Source: Herbaspirillum sp. LeCh32-8 (GTDB lineage Bacteria > Pseudomonadota > Gammaproteobacteria > Burkholderiales > Burkholderiaceae_D). From it: a DNA stretch of 64,000 nucleotides. Of this stretch, positions 1-8,300 are shown in pieces. A program made the position numbers and the translations under genes. The stretch's first letter is position 1, and each line of letters begins with the position of its first letter. Below the pieces are notes generated by a model. The model searched no databases. It had not been told where the DNA came from and worked only from the letters and a program-made list of their open reading frames with translations. Location: contig NZ_JAGIPZ010000006.1 of the NCBI RefSeq assembly GCF_017814915.1, positions 62,001 through 126,000 of the forward strand, read 5' to 3'.

Positions 1-1066
1 GCTTGGCGTCACGCCCGAACTGCAGGATGCCGCAGGCCTCGCCGATAATCGCCGTCCCCTCGTGCGTGCCGACGCCGCCCAGCCGTTGCAGGTGGCGCGC
101 AGCGAACAGGAAGGCGGCGCGCGTCAGGCGCGCCAGCGGGCTGTCGTCGCGCGCCAGCGCCGGCATGAACAAGCCGCCGTGGTTGCCCGAGGCGTGGGTG
201 GCGACATCGCTACCGGCGTCGATCAGATCGATGCGCCAGCCGCGTGCGGCCAGGCGCTCGGCGGCAGCGGTGCCGGCCAGGCCGGCGCCGATCACCAGCG
301 CATGGCGCGCATGCGGCGGACGGCGCAACAGCGGCGTATCGGCCGCGGCTACGTGTGACGGCGGACGTCCCCAGGCGGGGGCATAGCGCAGTGCCAGTAC
401 ATCGTTCAACGCCGGCGCATCCACCACCCTCTCGCCGGCAAACCCGACCTGGCGCATGGCGGCGGCGCTGTCCGCGCCCTGATAGACCAGCGCGCGCGCG
501 CCGGTCCACGCCAGGCGCGCCAGGCGCTTGCAGGCATGCGCGTTCCAGTCGGTGGCGGATGCGTCGAAATCCTGCCGGCGGCCGTGCAGGTAGAACAGAT
601 CGGCCGGCACCTCAAGCCGCGCCAGCTCCTCATCGGCGCCGCCGAACACCAGCGTCAGCGTGACGCGACCGTGATCCAGCAACAAGCGGTGCGTGCCCGG
701 CAGCAGCAGTGGCCAGACGGCGCGCAACTGGGCGGCATACTCTTCCAATCCGGGCCAGTCGCCGTGCGCCTGCGCCAACTGTTCCACGGTGCAGGGATGC
801 GGCTGGATCGCCGCATAGTGCAAGCGGCGCGCGCCGCCCTGCCCGGCTTGCCTGGCAAACCGGCGCCAGGTCTGCAGGAAGGCCAGGCCGGCGCCGAAGT
901 GCAGGTCCAGGATCGTTGCGCTCTCCTGCTCGGCCAGGCAGGCCTGCAAGCCGGCGGCAGGCGTGGCCAGCAGCGCCTCCATGAAGGCGGCGTCGCCCGC
1001 GGCCGGATCGGCGCGCCAGGCGGCAAGCAATTCTTCGGAGGCGGGACGGATGGGACGAGCGGGCAT
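1..1066 (-). CDS. mnmC: MnmC-like tRNA 5-methylaminomethyl-2-thiouridine biosynthesis protein (partial, 3' end outside window)
   Basis: The frame starts at the ATG complementary to 1064-1066 and runs off the left edge, giving about 355 residues. MnmC makes mnm5(s2)U34 in tRNA: an FAD domain removes the carboxymethyl group of cmnm5U and a methyltransferase domain then methylates nm5U. The C-terminal part seen here has a dinucleotide-binding motif (VIGAGLAGTAAAERLA) followed by ASGNHGGLFMPALARDD, which matches the MnmC oxidase domain. The N-terminal half aligns with the methyltransferase domain (LPGTHRLLLDHGRVTLTLVF) but is short and lacks the PxSxxFDDxYFS segment and the DGFxPxxNPxxW motif, so it may be catalytically dead. 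The family assignment is firm; activity of the first domain is doubtful. Confidence 0.85.
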   Translation of the reverse strand, partial: MPARPIRPASEELLAAWRADPAAGDAAFMEALLATPAAGLQACLAEQESATILDLHFGAGLAFLQTWRRFARQAGQGGARRLHYAAIQPHPCTVEQLAQAHGDWPGLEEYAAQLRAVWPLLLPGTHRLLLDHGRVTLTLVFGGADEELARLEVPADLFYLHGRRQDFDASATDWNAHACKRLARLAWTGARALVYQGADSAAAMRQVGFAGERVVDAPALNDVLALRYAPAWGRPPSHVAAADTPLLRRPPHARHALVIGAGLAGTAAAERLAARGWRIDLIDAGSDVATHASGNHGGLFMPALARDDSPLARLTRAAFLFAARHLQRLGGVGTHEGTAIIGEACGILQFGRDAK

Positions 1067-1301
1067 TGGCTGCAATCAAGGATGGAAAGCGGGAACAAAC
1101 AAAGCGGAAACGAAGGCCGCCATTCTACGCCCGGCCTCGCTGGCCAACCTTGCGGCTTGACAAAGCTGCGCTGCAGCAATAATCTGCATACAGAACACGA
1201 AAAACGACATCCGGGGAACATGCTGCCATGCGGGCGTCTTTGCGATATCGTTTTCCTTGCCCGGCCCCAGAGGCCCTCATCTCTTTTTCGACGGCAGTGC
1301 C

Positions 1302-2006
1302 ATGTACAAAATCGATGCCCCGGCGCAGCTGATCGAGCAGGTCTATCACGCCATCTTGGATGCGATCTGCTCGGGCACGCTGGCCCCCAATGAAAAGATC
1401 ACCCAGGAAGGCCTGGCCGAGCAGCTGGGCGTGTCGCGCCAGCCCATCCTGCAGGCCTTCCAGCTGCTCAAGCGCCAGGGCTTCATCGAGGATGCCGGGC
1501 GCAAGGGCGTGATGGTGACGGCGCTGGATCCGCGCAAGCTGATGCAGCTCTACCAGGTGCGCTCGGTGCTGGACGGCCTGGCCGCGCGCGAGACCGCCGA
1601 GCGCTGGAAGGGCGACGCCGACCTGCGCGCCGAAGGCGTGCGCGAGGGACGCGCCTTGATCGAGGCCGGCCGCAACACCACCGACATGACCGACCTGTCG
1701 GCGCGCATCGTGGCCGACATGAACTTCCACCAGTTCATCTACCGCAGCTGCGGCAACCCCATGGTGGGCGAGACCACCGCCTTGCACTGGCACCACATCC
1801 GCCGCGCCATGGGCGCGATCCTGTCTTCCGACGTGCGCTCGCACATCGCGGTGTGGGACGAGCACGAGGCGATCCTGCAAGCCGTCATCGACGGCAAAGC
1901 CGCCGTGGCCGACAAGCTGGCTCGCCAGCACGCCGAAAGCGCTGCCGAACACCTGGCGCGGGTGCTGACCGGCGAGGACTACGCCGACAAGAGAAAGCAG
2001 GCCTGA
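1302..2006 (+). CDS. GntR-family transcriptional regulator, FadR/FCD subfamily
   Basis: A 234-residue protein starting MYKIDAPAQLIEQ. Residues about 8-70 form a GntR winged helix (LAEQLGVSRQPILQAFQLLKRQGFIE) and the rest is an all-helical FCD ligand domain with the usual scattered acidic and His residues (DMNFHQFIYR, HEAILQAV, RQHAESAAEHL) that bind a metal and a carboxylate effector in this family. The start at 1302 is chosen because the domain begins directly after it; upstream codons in frame are low in conservation value. The next gene, 84 bases downstream on the same strand, is an AEC-type carrier, so it is probably the regulated transporter. The effector cannot be deduced from sequence. 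Confidence 0.88.
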   Translation: MYKIDAPAQLIEQVYHAILDAICSGTLAPNEKITQEGLAEQLGVSRQPILQAFQLLKRQGFIEDAGRKGVMVTALDPRKLMQLYQVRSVLDGLAARETAERWKGDADLRAEGVREGRALIEAGRNTTDMTDLSARIVADMNFHQFIYRSCGNPMVGETTALHWHHIRRAMGAILSSDVRSHIAVWDEHEAILQAVIDGKAAVADKLARQHAESAAEHLARVLTGEDYADKRKQA

Positions 2007-2090
2007 CTTCGCAAGACCTTCTTGCGCCGGCCTGCCGGCGTGCTTCCCTTTCCGTCACACACCCAGGGCGCAGCATGGCTGCGCGCCGCC

Positions 2091-3029
2091 ATGCTCGCCA
2101 TCTTCAATATCGTCTTCCCGATCTTCTCGCTGATCTTCCTCGGCTGGATCTGCCGCAAACGCAGCATCCTCTCGGCCGGCGCGGCCAGCGAGCTGAACCG
2201 CTTCGTGATCTGGCTGGGCCTGCCGGCGCTGCTGTTCGACTCGATGTCGCGCTTGACGCCGGCCGACTTCGCCAACGTGCGCTTCATCGGCGTGTTCGCC
2301 GCCGGCGTGGCGATCGTGTTCCTGCTCACCAGCTGGATCCGCATGCGCCAGAAGGCGGCGGCGCCGGACGTGATCATCGACAGCCTGGGCACCTCCTACG
2401 CCAACGTCGGCTTCATCGGCATTCCGCTGTGCTACCTGGCCTTCGGCCATGACGGCCTGCCGCCGTCGGTGATCGCGATGGTGATGACGGCCTGTTTGCT
2501 GTTCGCGGTGGCCATCGTGCTGCTGGAGACCTGCATCCACGCCCAGGCCGGCCTGGGCCAGACGATCTCGAAGGTGGGCCGCTCACTGCTGCGCAACCCC
2601 ATCATGATCGCGCCGGTGGCCGGCATCGCGGTGGCGTTGACGGGCCTGCACATCCCGTCCGGCGTGCAGCAGCTGTTCAAGATTCTGGGCGGCGCCGCCA
2701 GCCCCTGCGCGCTGGTGTCGCTGGGACTGTTCCTGGCGCAGCCGGTCAAGCACAGCGAAGACAGCGCGCCGGTGTCGCTGCTGGTGGCCTTCAAGCTGCT
2801 GCTGCAGCCGGCCGTCACCGCGGTGCTGGCTTACTGGGTGTTCCCGCTGCCGCGCATGTGGGCCGACAGCGCGGTGCTGCTGGCGGCCATGCCGATCGGC
2901 ACCGGCCCCTTCATGCTGGCCGAGCTGTACCAGCGCGAGGTGGCCGGCATGTCGCGCGCGATCCTGATCTCGACCACCTTGTCGCTGCCGACCATTGCGC
3001 TGATCCTGGCGTGGATCGCGCACCACTGA
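2091..3029 (+). CDS. AEC (auxin efflux carrier) family transporter, MdcF-like
   Basis: A 312-residue very hydrophobic protein starting MLAIFNIVFPIFSLIFLGW. It has about ten predicted membrane segments and the family pattern of a central break (GTSYANVGFIGIPL, with Gly/Asn/Gly/Pro residues in the pore region) and a C-terminal half ending MPIGTGPFMLAELYQ. AEC members export or import carboxylates such as malonate in bacteria; the substrate here is unknown. An in-frame upstream extension from 2022 exists but adds a non-hydrophobic tail, so the ATG at 2091 is preferred. It follows a GntR/FCD regulator gene on the same strand and is closed by a strong terminator at 3052-3085. Confidence 0.87.
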   Translation: MLAIFNIVFPIFSLIFLGWICRKRSILSAGAASELNRFVIWLGLPALLFDSMSRLTPADFANVRFIGVFAAGVAIVFLLTSWIRMRQKAAAPDVIIDSLGTSYANVGFIGIPLCYLAFGHDGLPPSVIAMVMTACLLFAVAIVLLETCIHAQAGLGQTISKVGRSLLRNPIMIAPVAGIAVALTGLHIPSGVQQLFKILGGAASPCALVSLGLFLAQPVKHSEDSAPVSLLVAFKLLLQPAVTAVLAYWVFPLPRMWADSAVLLAAMPIGTGPFMLAELYQREVAGMSRAILISTTLSLPTIALILAWIAHH

Positions 3030-3051
3030 ATCGGAGCGCGCCAAATCAACA

Positions 3052-3085
3052 GGCCGGAGGGGCAAACCCGTCCGGCCTTTTTTTT
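3052..3085 (+). terminator. Rho-independent terminator after the AEC carrier gene
   Basis: GGCCGGA (3052-3058) pairs with TCCGGCC (3071-3077) and is followed by eight T at 3078-3085. It lies between convergent genes, the carrier on + and the GGDEF-EAL gene on -. Confidence 0.85.
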
Positions 3086-3105
3086 AATTGCTTTGGCGGT
3101 CCGCC

Positions 3106-5946
3106 TCAGATCATCACGCGTTCCTGGCGCAGGATCTGTTCGAACTTCTCGGCCGGCACCGGCGGGCTGAACAGGTAGCCCTGGATCTCGTCGCAGCCAT
3201 AGTGGCGCAGGTAGTCCAGCTGCTCGTCGGTCTCCACGCCCTCGGCGATCACGCGCAGCTTCAGGTGGCGCGCCAGCGAGATGATGGAGGCGGTGATGGC
3301 GGCGTCGTCGGCGTCGATGGTGATGTCGCGCACGAAGGAGCGGTCGATCTTGAGCACGTCGATGGGGAAGCGCTTCAGGTAGGCCAGCGACGAATAACCG
3401 GTGCCGAAGTCGTCGATGGACAGGCGCACACCCAGTTCCTTCAGGCCGTTCAGGATGCCGATGGCGTGCTCGACGTCGGTCATCATCAGGCTCTCGGTCA
3501 GCTCCAGCTCCAGCGAGGCCGGCGGCAAGCCGGTGTCTTCCAGCGCCTCGGCGATCGACGACACCAGGTCCTTCTGCAGGAACTGTCCCACCGACAGGTT
3601 GACCGAGACGCTGATGTCGTCATGCCCGGCCAGCTGCCAAGCCCGGCACTGCGTGCAGGCGGTGCGCAGCACCCAGGCGCCGATGGGCAGGATCAGCCCG
3701 GTCTCTTCGGCCAGGCCGATGAAGCGCGCCGGCGACACCATGCCCAGCTGCGGATGCTGCCAGCGGATCAGCGCCTCGCTGCCGATCACCTGGCCGCTGG
3801 CCAGATCCACCTTGGGCTGGTAGTGCAGCAGGAACTCGCCATTGTCGAGCGCGCTGCGCAGGTCGCCTTCGATGCGCAGGCGTTCCAACGCCTGCTCGTT
3901 CATGGCCGGCGTATAGAACTGGAAGTTGTTGCGGCCGGTCTGCTTGCCGCGGTACATGGCGATGTCGGCGTGCTTGATCAGCGTCTCGCCGTCGGTGCCG
4001 TCGGCCGGGTAGCAGGCCACGCCGATGCTGCAGGTCATGAACAGGGTGTGACCGCCCAGCGTGATGGGCGCGGCCACTGCGTCCATGATGCGCTGCAGGC
4101 TGCGGGTGTCGAGCGTGAGCTCGTCCTGCTCGGGCAGGATCATGATGAATTCGTCGCCGCCCAGGCGCGCCACGGTGTCGGCCTCGCGCACCGCCGCGCG
4201 CAGGCGGCCGGCCACGGTGCGCAGCAGCGTGTCGCCGGCCTTGTGACCCAGCGTGTCGTTGACGAACTTGAAGCGGTCCAGGTCGACGAAGACCAGCCAC
4301 AACGCCTGCTTCTGGCGCTCGGCCACGCCGATGGCCTGCTCCAGATGATGGCGCAGCATGTGGCGGTTGATCAGGCCTGTCAGGGTGTCGCGGCTGGCCT
4401 GGAACTCCAGCTCGGCCTCGTAACGCTTCATCGAGGTGATGTCGTACAGCGCTGCCACGAAGTGGGTCACGGCGCCGTTCTCATCCTTCACCGGCGCGAT
4501 GTAGAAGTCGTTCCACAGCTCCGAGCCGTCCTTGTGATAGTTGCGCAGTACGACGTTGTGCTCGCGCTGCTCGCGCATGGCGATCCACACGGTTTCGAAA
4601 CCTTCCGGGTCGCTGTCGCGCCCCTCCAGGAAACGGATGCTCTTGCCCACCGTCTCGGCCTGGCTGTAGCCGGTGATGCGGCCGAAGGCGGGGTTGGCGT
4701 ATTCGATGGCATAGTCGGGCGCCTGCGCCGACAGGATCAGGATCGCATTGGCGCTGGCCTCGATGGCCTGGTGGCGCAGCAGCAGCGCGCTCTCGGCCGT
4801 GCGGCGCGCCTTGATGTCGTCCGACAGCAGCGCGTTGGTGTGACGCAGCTCGGCGGTCTTGTCTTCCACCAGCTGCTGCACGCGGTGCGAGCGCATCGAC
4901 AGCGCGCGCATGTAGGCGGCCCCCAGCAGCGAGGCGATCACGCCGGCCAGCAAGATCAGCAGCGAGCCGTAATGATCCACGAATACCGAGCGCGGCGGCA
5001 TGCTGATCTCCACATGCCAGGTCTGGCCGGCGATGTCGAAGCTGCTCATGGTCGCCGAAGGTTGGCTGAACAGCCGGCCCAGCGCCAGCAGCGAATCCGC
5101 CCAGCTGCCTTGCCGCGCCACGCTGTCGTGGCGGAACACCAGGGTGGTGTCGTCGGCCTTGGGACCGATGAAGATGCGCAGGCCGATCTCGCTGTCTTCC
5201 ATCAGGCCGGCGCCGTCGAGGATCTTCTTGACCAGCTCGGTGGCTTGCAGCACGGCCGAGGTGTCGCCCAGCAAGGCCGCGCGGCGCGCCTCGGCGCCGT
5301 TGGGCTGGACGCCGCCGCGATAGACCGGTTGCAGCACCAGCAGGCCGCGCTGGTCGGAGCCGCTTTGCGCCAGCCGTATCGGCAGCGTGGAAGCTGGACG
5401 GCCGGTGGCCAGCGCCGCCTCCAGCGTCTGCATGACTACCGGATTGCCGCTTAGGTCCAGCCCCAGCGCCGACTCATTGGTAGCCACCGGCTCGACATAG
5501 TCGACCACCAGATAGGACGTGCGTTGCGGCGCACGCTCCGGCTTACCGTCGACCAGCGTGGTGATCTGGAAACCGGGCACCGCTCCCTGGCGCAGGGCCT
5601 CGAACACCAGGCGGTCCTGGTCGGAGACGAAGCGCTGCATGCCGAAGGCGCGCACATAGGGGTAGCGCTCCAGCAGCGGGCGGGTGAAGGCGCGGAACTG
5701 CTCGCGCGAGGGGTCGCCCACGGTGGCGTGAAAATGATTAATGACCGACAACACCTGGACCGCCTCTTCCAGGCCGCGCTGGATGGTGTAGGCGCGCAGG
5801 GACGCCCGGCGCTCGAAGTCCAGTTTGACTGCATCATCTTCCAGGTGACTCGTGGCGACGAAAACCGCCGAGGTTGCGCACAGGCCCAACACCAGCGTGA
5901 GCGATGCCGACAACGTTGCCCCCAGCTTGTTAATCACACGCTGCAT
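3106..5946 (-). CDS. Membrane-bound CHASE-PAS-GGDEF-EAL cyclic-di-GMP protein
   Basis: A 946-residue protein. Membrane segments at about 9-31 and 325-347 enclose a periplasmic CHASE-type sensor (about 40-320), followed by a PAS domain (about 390-505, ITGYSQAETVGKSIRFLEG), a GGDEF domain (RLGGDEF, 594-600) and an EAL domain (GSEALIRWQ with EAL at 724-726; DDFGTGYSS at 845-853; KIDRSFV). The GGDEF motif is intact and preceded at the correct distance by an RxxD inhibitory site (READ, 587-590), so both cyclase and phosphodiesterase activity look possible. CHASE domains in this class sense small extracellular ligands such as cytokinin-like compounds; the ligand here is unknown. Monocistronic, convergent with the AEC gene. 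Confidence 0.95.
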   Translation of the reverse strand: MQRVINKLGATLSASLTLVLGLCATSAVFVATSHLEDDAVKLDFERRASLRAYTIQRGLEEAVQVLSVINHFHATVGDPSREQFRAFTRPLLERYPYVRAFGMQRFVSDQDRLVFEALRQGAVPGFQITTLVDGKPERAPQRTSYLVVDYVEPVATNESALGLDLSGNPVVMQTLEAALATGRPASTLPIRLAQSGSDQRGLLVLQPVYRGGVQPNGAEARRAALLGDTSAVLQATELVKKILDGAGLMEDSEIGLRIFIGPKADDTTLVFRHDSVARQGSWADSLLALGRLFSQPSATMSSFDIAGQTWHVEISMPPRSVFVDHYGSLLILLAGVIASLLGAAYMRALSMRSHRVQQLVEDKTAELRHTNALLSDDIKARRTAESALLLRHQAIEASANAILILSAQAPDYAIEYANPAFGRITGYSQAETVGKSIRFLEGRDSDPEGFETVWIAMREQREHNVVLRNYHKDGSELWNDFYIAPVKDENGAVTHFVAALYDITSMKRYEAELEFQASRDTLTGLINRHMLRHHLEQAIGVAERQKQALWLVFVDLDRFKFVNDTLGHKAGDTLLRTVAGRLRAAVREADTVARLGGDEFIMILPEQDELTLDTRSLQRIMDAVAAPITLGGHTLFMTCSIGVACYPADGTDGETLIKHADIAMYRGKQTGRNNFQFYTPAMNEQALERLRIEGDLRSALDNGEFLLHYQPKVDLASGQVIGSEALIRWQHPQLGMVSPARFIGLAEETGLILPIGAWVLRTACTQCRAWQLAGHDDISVSVNLSVGQFLQKDLVSSIAEALEDTGLPPASLELELTESLMMTDVEHAIGILNGLKELGVRLSIDDFGTGYSSLAYLKRFPIDVLKIDRSFVRDITIDADDAAITASIISLARHLKLRVIAEGVETDEQLDYLRHYGCDEIQGYLFSPPVPAEKFEQILRQERVMI

Positions 5947-6037
5947 AAATGAATCGCTATCTGATATGACACCGATAATAAGCTGCTACACCCCACTTTA
6001 TCGAACGAGTTCGATTTATTTTTAGTCAACAAGCAAC

Positions 6038-6066
6038 AAAAAAGGCAGCCTCAAGCTGCCTTTTCA
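6038..6066 (-). terminator. Bidirectional-looking terminator downstream of the COG0523 gene
   Basis: GGCAGC (6044-6049) pairs with GCTGCC (6055-6060). A run of A on the left gives a U-tract for minus-strand transcripts leaving the COG0523 gene; TTTT follows on the + side. It separates this gene from the GGDEF-EAL gene to its left. Confidence 0.8.
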
Positions 6067-6113
6067 TGCCTTATCGGCAATCTTCTTGCCGCACAGCATC
6101 TGGTCTCACCAGT

Positions 6114-7295
6114 TCAATAACGGTAGGGCGACGATTGCTGCTTTTCACGCGCTTCGCGTTCGATCGCCTGGGTTTGCATGAAGGCGTCGAAGGAGCGTTC
6201 GATGGTGGCGCGCTCGATGTCGCGGGTGATGAAGACGATGCGGCTGCGGCGATCCTCGGAGGGCCATTCGGGCAGCGTCACGGTCGGGTGGAAGATGTGC
6301 TGCACGCCGTGGATCACGGTCGGCTTGTCCTCGCCCTTGAGGTTCAGGATGCCCTTGATGCGCAGGATGTTGGGGCCCTTGAAGCCCACCAGCAGGCTCA
6401 GCCATTCATCAAACAGCACCGGGTCGATCGGCTCATCGAAGCTGAAGCAGAAGGCGCGGATGTGGTCGTCATGGCGGTTGACGTCGTGCGCGTGGTCATC
6501 ATGGTGATGGTGGTGGCCGTGATGATCATGACCATGATGGTGGCCGTGGTCGTGCCCATGGTGATGGTGCGCGTGCGCCTCTTTCTCGGGGAAGGCTTCT
6601 TCGTTCAGCCAACGCGCCACGTCGGGCATTTTCTCGCCCGGCTTGAACAAACCCGCATCCAGCAGCTCGGCCGGCGAAATCTTGCCGTGTGCTGGCTGCA
6701 GCTGGCGCGCGCTCGGATTGAGCGTACGCAGGCGCTGCTGCAGCGCCTCGATGCCGGCGGCGTCGGCCAGGTCGGTCTTGGTCAGCAGCAGGCGGTCCGC
6801 CACCGCGGCCTGCTGTACGGCTTCAACATGGTTGTCCAGCGTGGACATGCCGTTGACCGCATCGACCGTGACGATCACGCCATCCAGGCGATAGCGCTCG
6901 GCGATGAAAGCGTCGGTCATCAGGGTATGCAGGATGGGCACCGGCGAGGCCAGGCCAGTGGTCTCGATCACTACCCGATTGAACTTGCGCTGGCCGCCTT
7001 CGGCAAAGCGCCAGATGATGTCCTTCAACGTCTTCTTGAGGTCGCCGCGGATGGTGCAGCACAGGCAGCCGCTGCTCATCTCGACGATGGTGTCTTCCTG
7101 GCTGTGCGCCACCAGCAGGTGATCCAGGCCGATCTCGCCGAACTCGTTGATGATGACCAGCGTGTCCTTCATCTCGGGCTGGGCGATCAGGTAGTTGAGC
7201 AAGGTGGTCTTGCCGCTGCCGAGAAAGCCGGTCAGCAGGGAAACGGGGATCGGCGCGGCGGCCGCCGGTGTGGATGCAGGTGCGGATGAGTTCAT
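6114..7295 (-). CDS. COG0523 / CobW-family GTPase with His-rich metal-binding stretch
   Basis: A 393-residue G3E-family P-loop GTPase. Walker A is GFLGSGKT at about 23-30, the metal-binding CxCC motif is GCLCC at 76-80, the NEFGEIG switch is present, and the guanine-specificity motif is TKTD. Between the GTPase domain and the C-terminal CobW_C domain lies a segment extremely rich in His and Asp (about 250-290; alternating His/Asp/Gly), typical of Zn-handling members such as ZigA/ZNG1-like chaperones. The start at 7295 (MNSSAPAS) leaves a short leader before the P-loop; an ATG at 7337 is an alternative. It probably delivers or stores zinc (or nickel/cobalt); the client is unknown. Confidence 0.92.
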   Translation of the reverse strand: MNSSAPASTPAAAAPIPVSLLTGFLGSGKTTLLNYLIAQPEMKDTLVIINEFGEIGLDHLLVAHSQEDTIVEMSSGCLCCTIRGDLKKTLKDIIWRFAEGGQRKFNRVVIETTGLASPVPILHTLMTDAFIAERYRLDGVIVTVDAVNGMSTLDNHVEAVQQAAVADRLLLTKTDLADAAGIEALQQRLRTLNPSARQLQPAHGKISPAELLDAGLFKPGEKMPDVARWLNEEAFPEKEAHAHHHHGHDHGHHHGHDHHGHHHHHDDHAHDVNRHDDHIRAFCFSFDEPIDPVLFDEWLSLLVGFKGPNILRIKGILNLKGEDKPTVIHGVQHIFHPTVTLPEWPSEDRRSRIVFITRDIERATIERSFDAFMQTQAIEREAREKQQSSPYRY

Positions 7296-7318
7296 GATGG
7301 ACAAATTCAGTGAGGGAT

Positions 7319-7342
7319 GTAGCGCGTGAAGCTTCATGCTAC
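7319..7342. promoter_or_regulatory. Inverted repeat in front of the COG0523 gene
   Basis: A perfect ten-base palindrome TGAAGCTTCA (7327-7336) is nested within GTAGC (7319-7323) and GCTAC (7338-7342). It sits 24-47 bases upstream of the chosen start and could be an operator for a metal-responsive repressor, but it does not match the Zur consensus as I know it. Low confidence. Confidence 0.25.
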
Positions 7343-7393
7343 CGCATGCGTCAAGCGGGGGCGTGAAGCGAGGCCGGATACAGGCCGACGCGC

Positions 7394-7416
7394 AAAAAAC
7401 GGACCGCGCGGGTCCG
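7394..7416 (-). terminator. Terminator after ribA
   Basis: CGGACC (7400-7405) and GGTCCG (7411-7416) form a stem; the run of A at 7394-7399 gives the U-tract on the minus strand. It separates ribA from the downstream COG0523 gene. Confidence 0.8.
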
Positions 7417-7429
7417 TCCTGGGATCAGT

Positions 7430-8113
7430 TCATTCGTTGTCGTGCGCGTCCAGCGGCACCTTGGCCGGCGACTCGTCGGCCTTGCCCACGCCCGGCAGCA
7501 GATGGCCCAGCTTGCGCGCCTTGGTGCCGAGGTAGCCGATGTTGAACGGATTGTGGTTGGCGATCAGCGGGATGCGCTCGGCCACCGGGATGCCGTTGTC
7601 TTCCAGCGCCTTCACCTTGCGCGGGTTGTTGGTCATCAGGCGCAGGCCGGTGATCTTCAGGTGCGCCAGCATCGGCAGCACGATAGTGTAGCGGCGCATG
7701 TCGGCCGGGAAGCCCAGGCGTTCATTGGCTTCTACGGTGTCGGCGCCCTGGTCCTGCAGATGGTAGGCGCGGATCTTGTTCAACAGACCGATGCCGCGGC
7801 CTTCCTGGCGCAGGTAGAACAGCACGCCGCGGCCTTCCTTGGCGATCTTCTTCAGCGCCGCTTCCAGCTGGGCGCCGCAGTCGCAGCGCTGGGAGAACAG
7901 CGCGTCGCCGGTCAGGCATTCCGAATGCACGCGACCCAGCACGGGCTGGCCGTCGCCGACGTCGCCCAGCGTCAGGGCCAGGTGTTCCTTACCGGAAATT
8001 TCATCGTAAAAGGCATGTAGCTCGAAGGTCGCCCAGGGCATGGGCAACTTGCACGAGCTGATGAATTCGAGTTTTTCTTCCGGCGCGGCGCCGGGCTGGA
8101 TCGGTGACGACAT
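7430..8113 (-). CDS. ribA: GTP cyclohydrolase II
   Basis: A 227-residue protein that opens the GTP imidazole ring in the first step of riboflavin synthesis. The catalytic Zn site is complete: Cys66, Cys77 and Cys79 in RVHSECLTGDALFSQRCDCG. The GTP-contact and catalytic region LRQEGRGIGLLNKIRAYHLQ is also present, as is the C-terminal TNNPRKVKALE segment. It is the stand-alone form, without an N-terminal RibB (DHBP synthase) domain; length agrees with E. coli RibA (about 196) plus short extensions. It stands alone between terminators, with no FMN riboswitch visible in the leader. Confidence 0.96.
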   Translation of the reverse strand: MSSPIQPGAAPEEKLEFISSCKLPMPWATFELHAFYDEISGKEHLALTLGDVGDGQPVLGRVHSECLTGDALFSQRCDCGAQLEAALKKIAKEGRGVLFYLRQEGRGIGLLNKIRAYHLQDQGADTVEANERLGFPADMRRYTIVLPMLAHLKITGLRLMTNNPRKVKALEDNGIPVAERIPLIANHNPFNIGYLGTKARKLGHLLPGVGKADESPAKVPLDAHDNE

Positions 8114-8249
8114 GACAACCTGCTTTCAATACAGATGCGGTGAACCGCGTATCTTACCTTGCGGCCGGGTTTATTTCAGAACCTGCAGATGATGGCGATC
8201 ATGCACTTTGCAAGCCCGCGCCGGGCCCGGCGAGCCGCTCCAGAAACGA

Positions 8250-8275
8250 CTCAGCCCCGCCATGGGCGGGGCTGA
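8250..8275 (-). terminator. Hairpin downstream of lipA
   Basis: An 11-12 base stem (CTCAGCCCCGCC at 8250-8261 with GGCGGGGCTGAG ending at 8275) lies 25-50 bases past the lipA stop. The T-tract on the minus strand is weak (TCGTTTCTG), so this is a probable rather than classical terminator. Confidence 0.55.
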
Positions 8276-8300
8276 GCGGCTGATTCAGTGCAAAACCGGA

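Noticed and set aside
3088-5454. Long + strand reading frame opposite the GGDEF-EAL gene
   Set aside because: Its translation is low-complexity (Gln/His/Val/Ala/Asp) and mirrors the high-GC codon pattern of the true minus-strand gene, whose domains are unmistakable.
8114-8249. FMN riboswitch in front of ribA
   Set aside because: None of the conserved FMN aptamer segments is visible, and the leader is too short.
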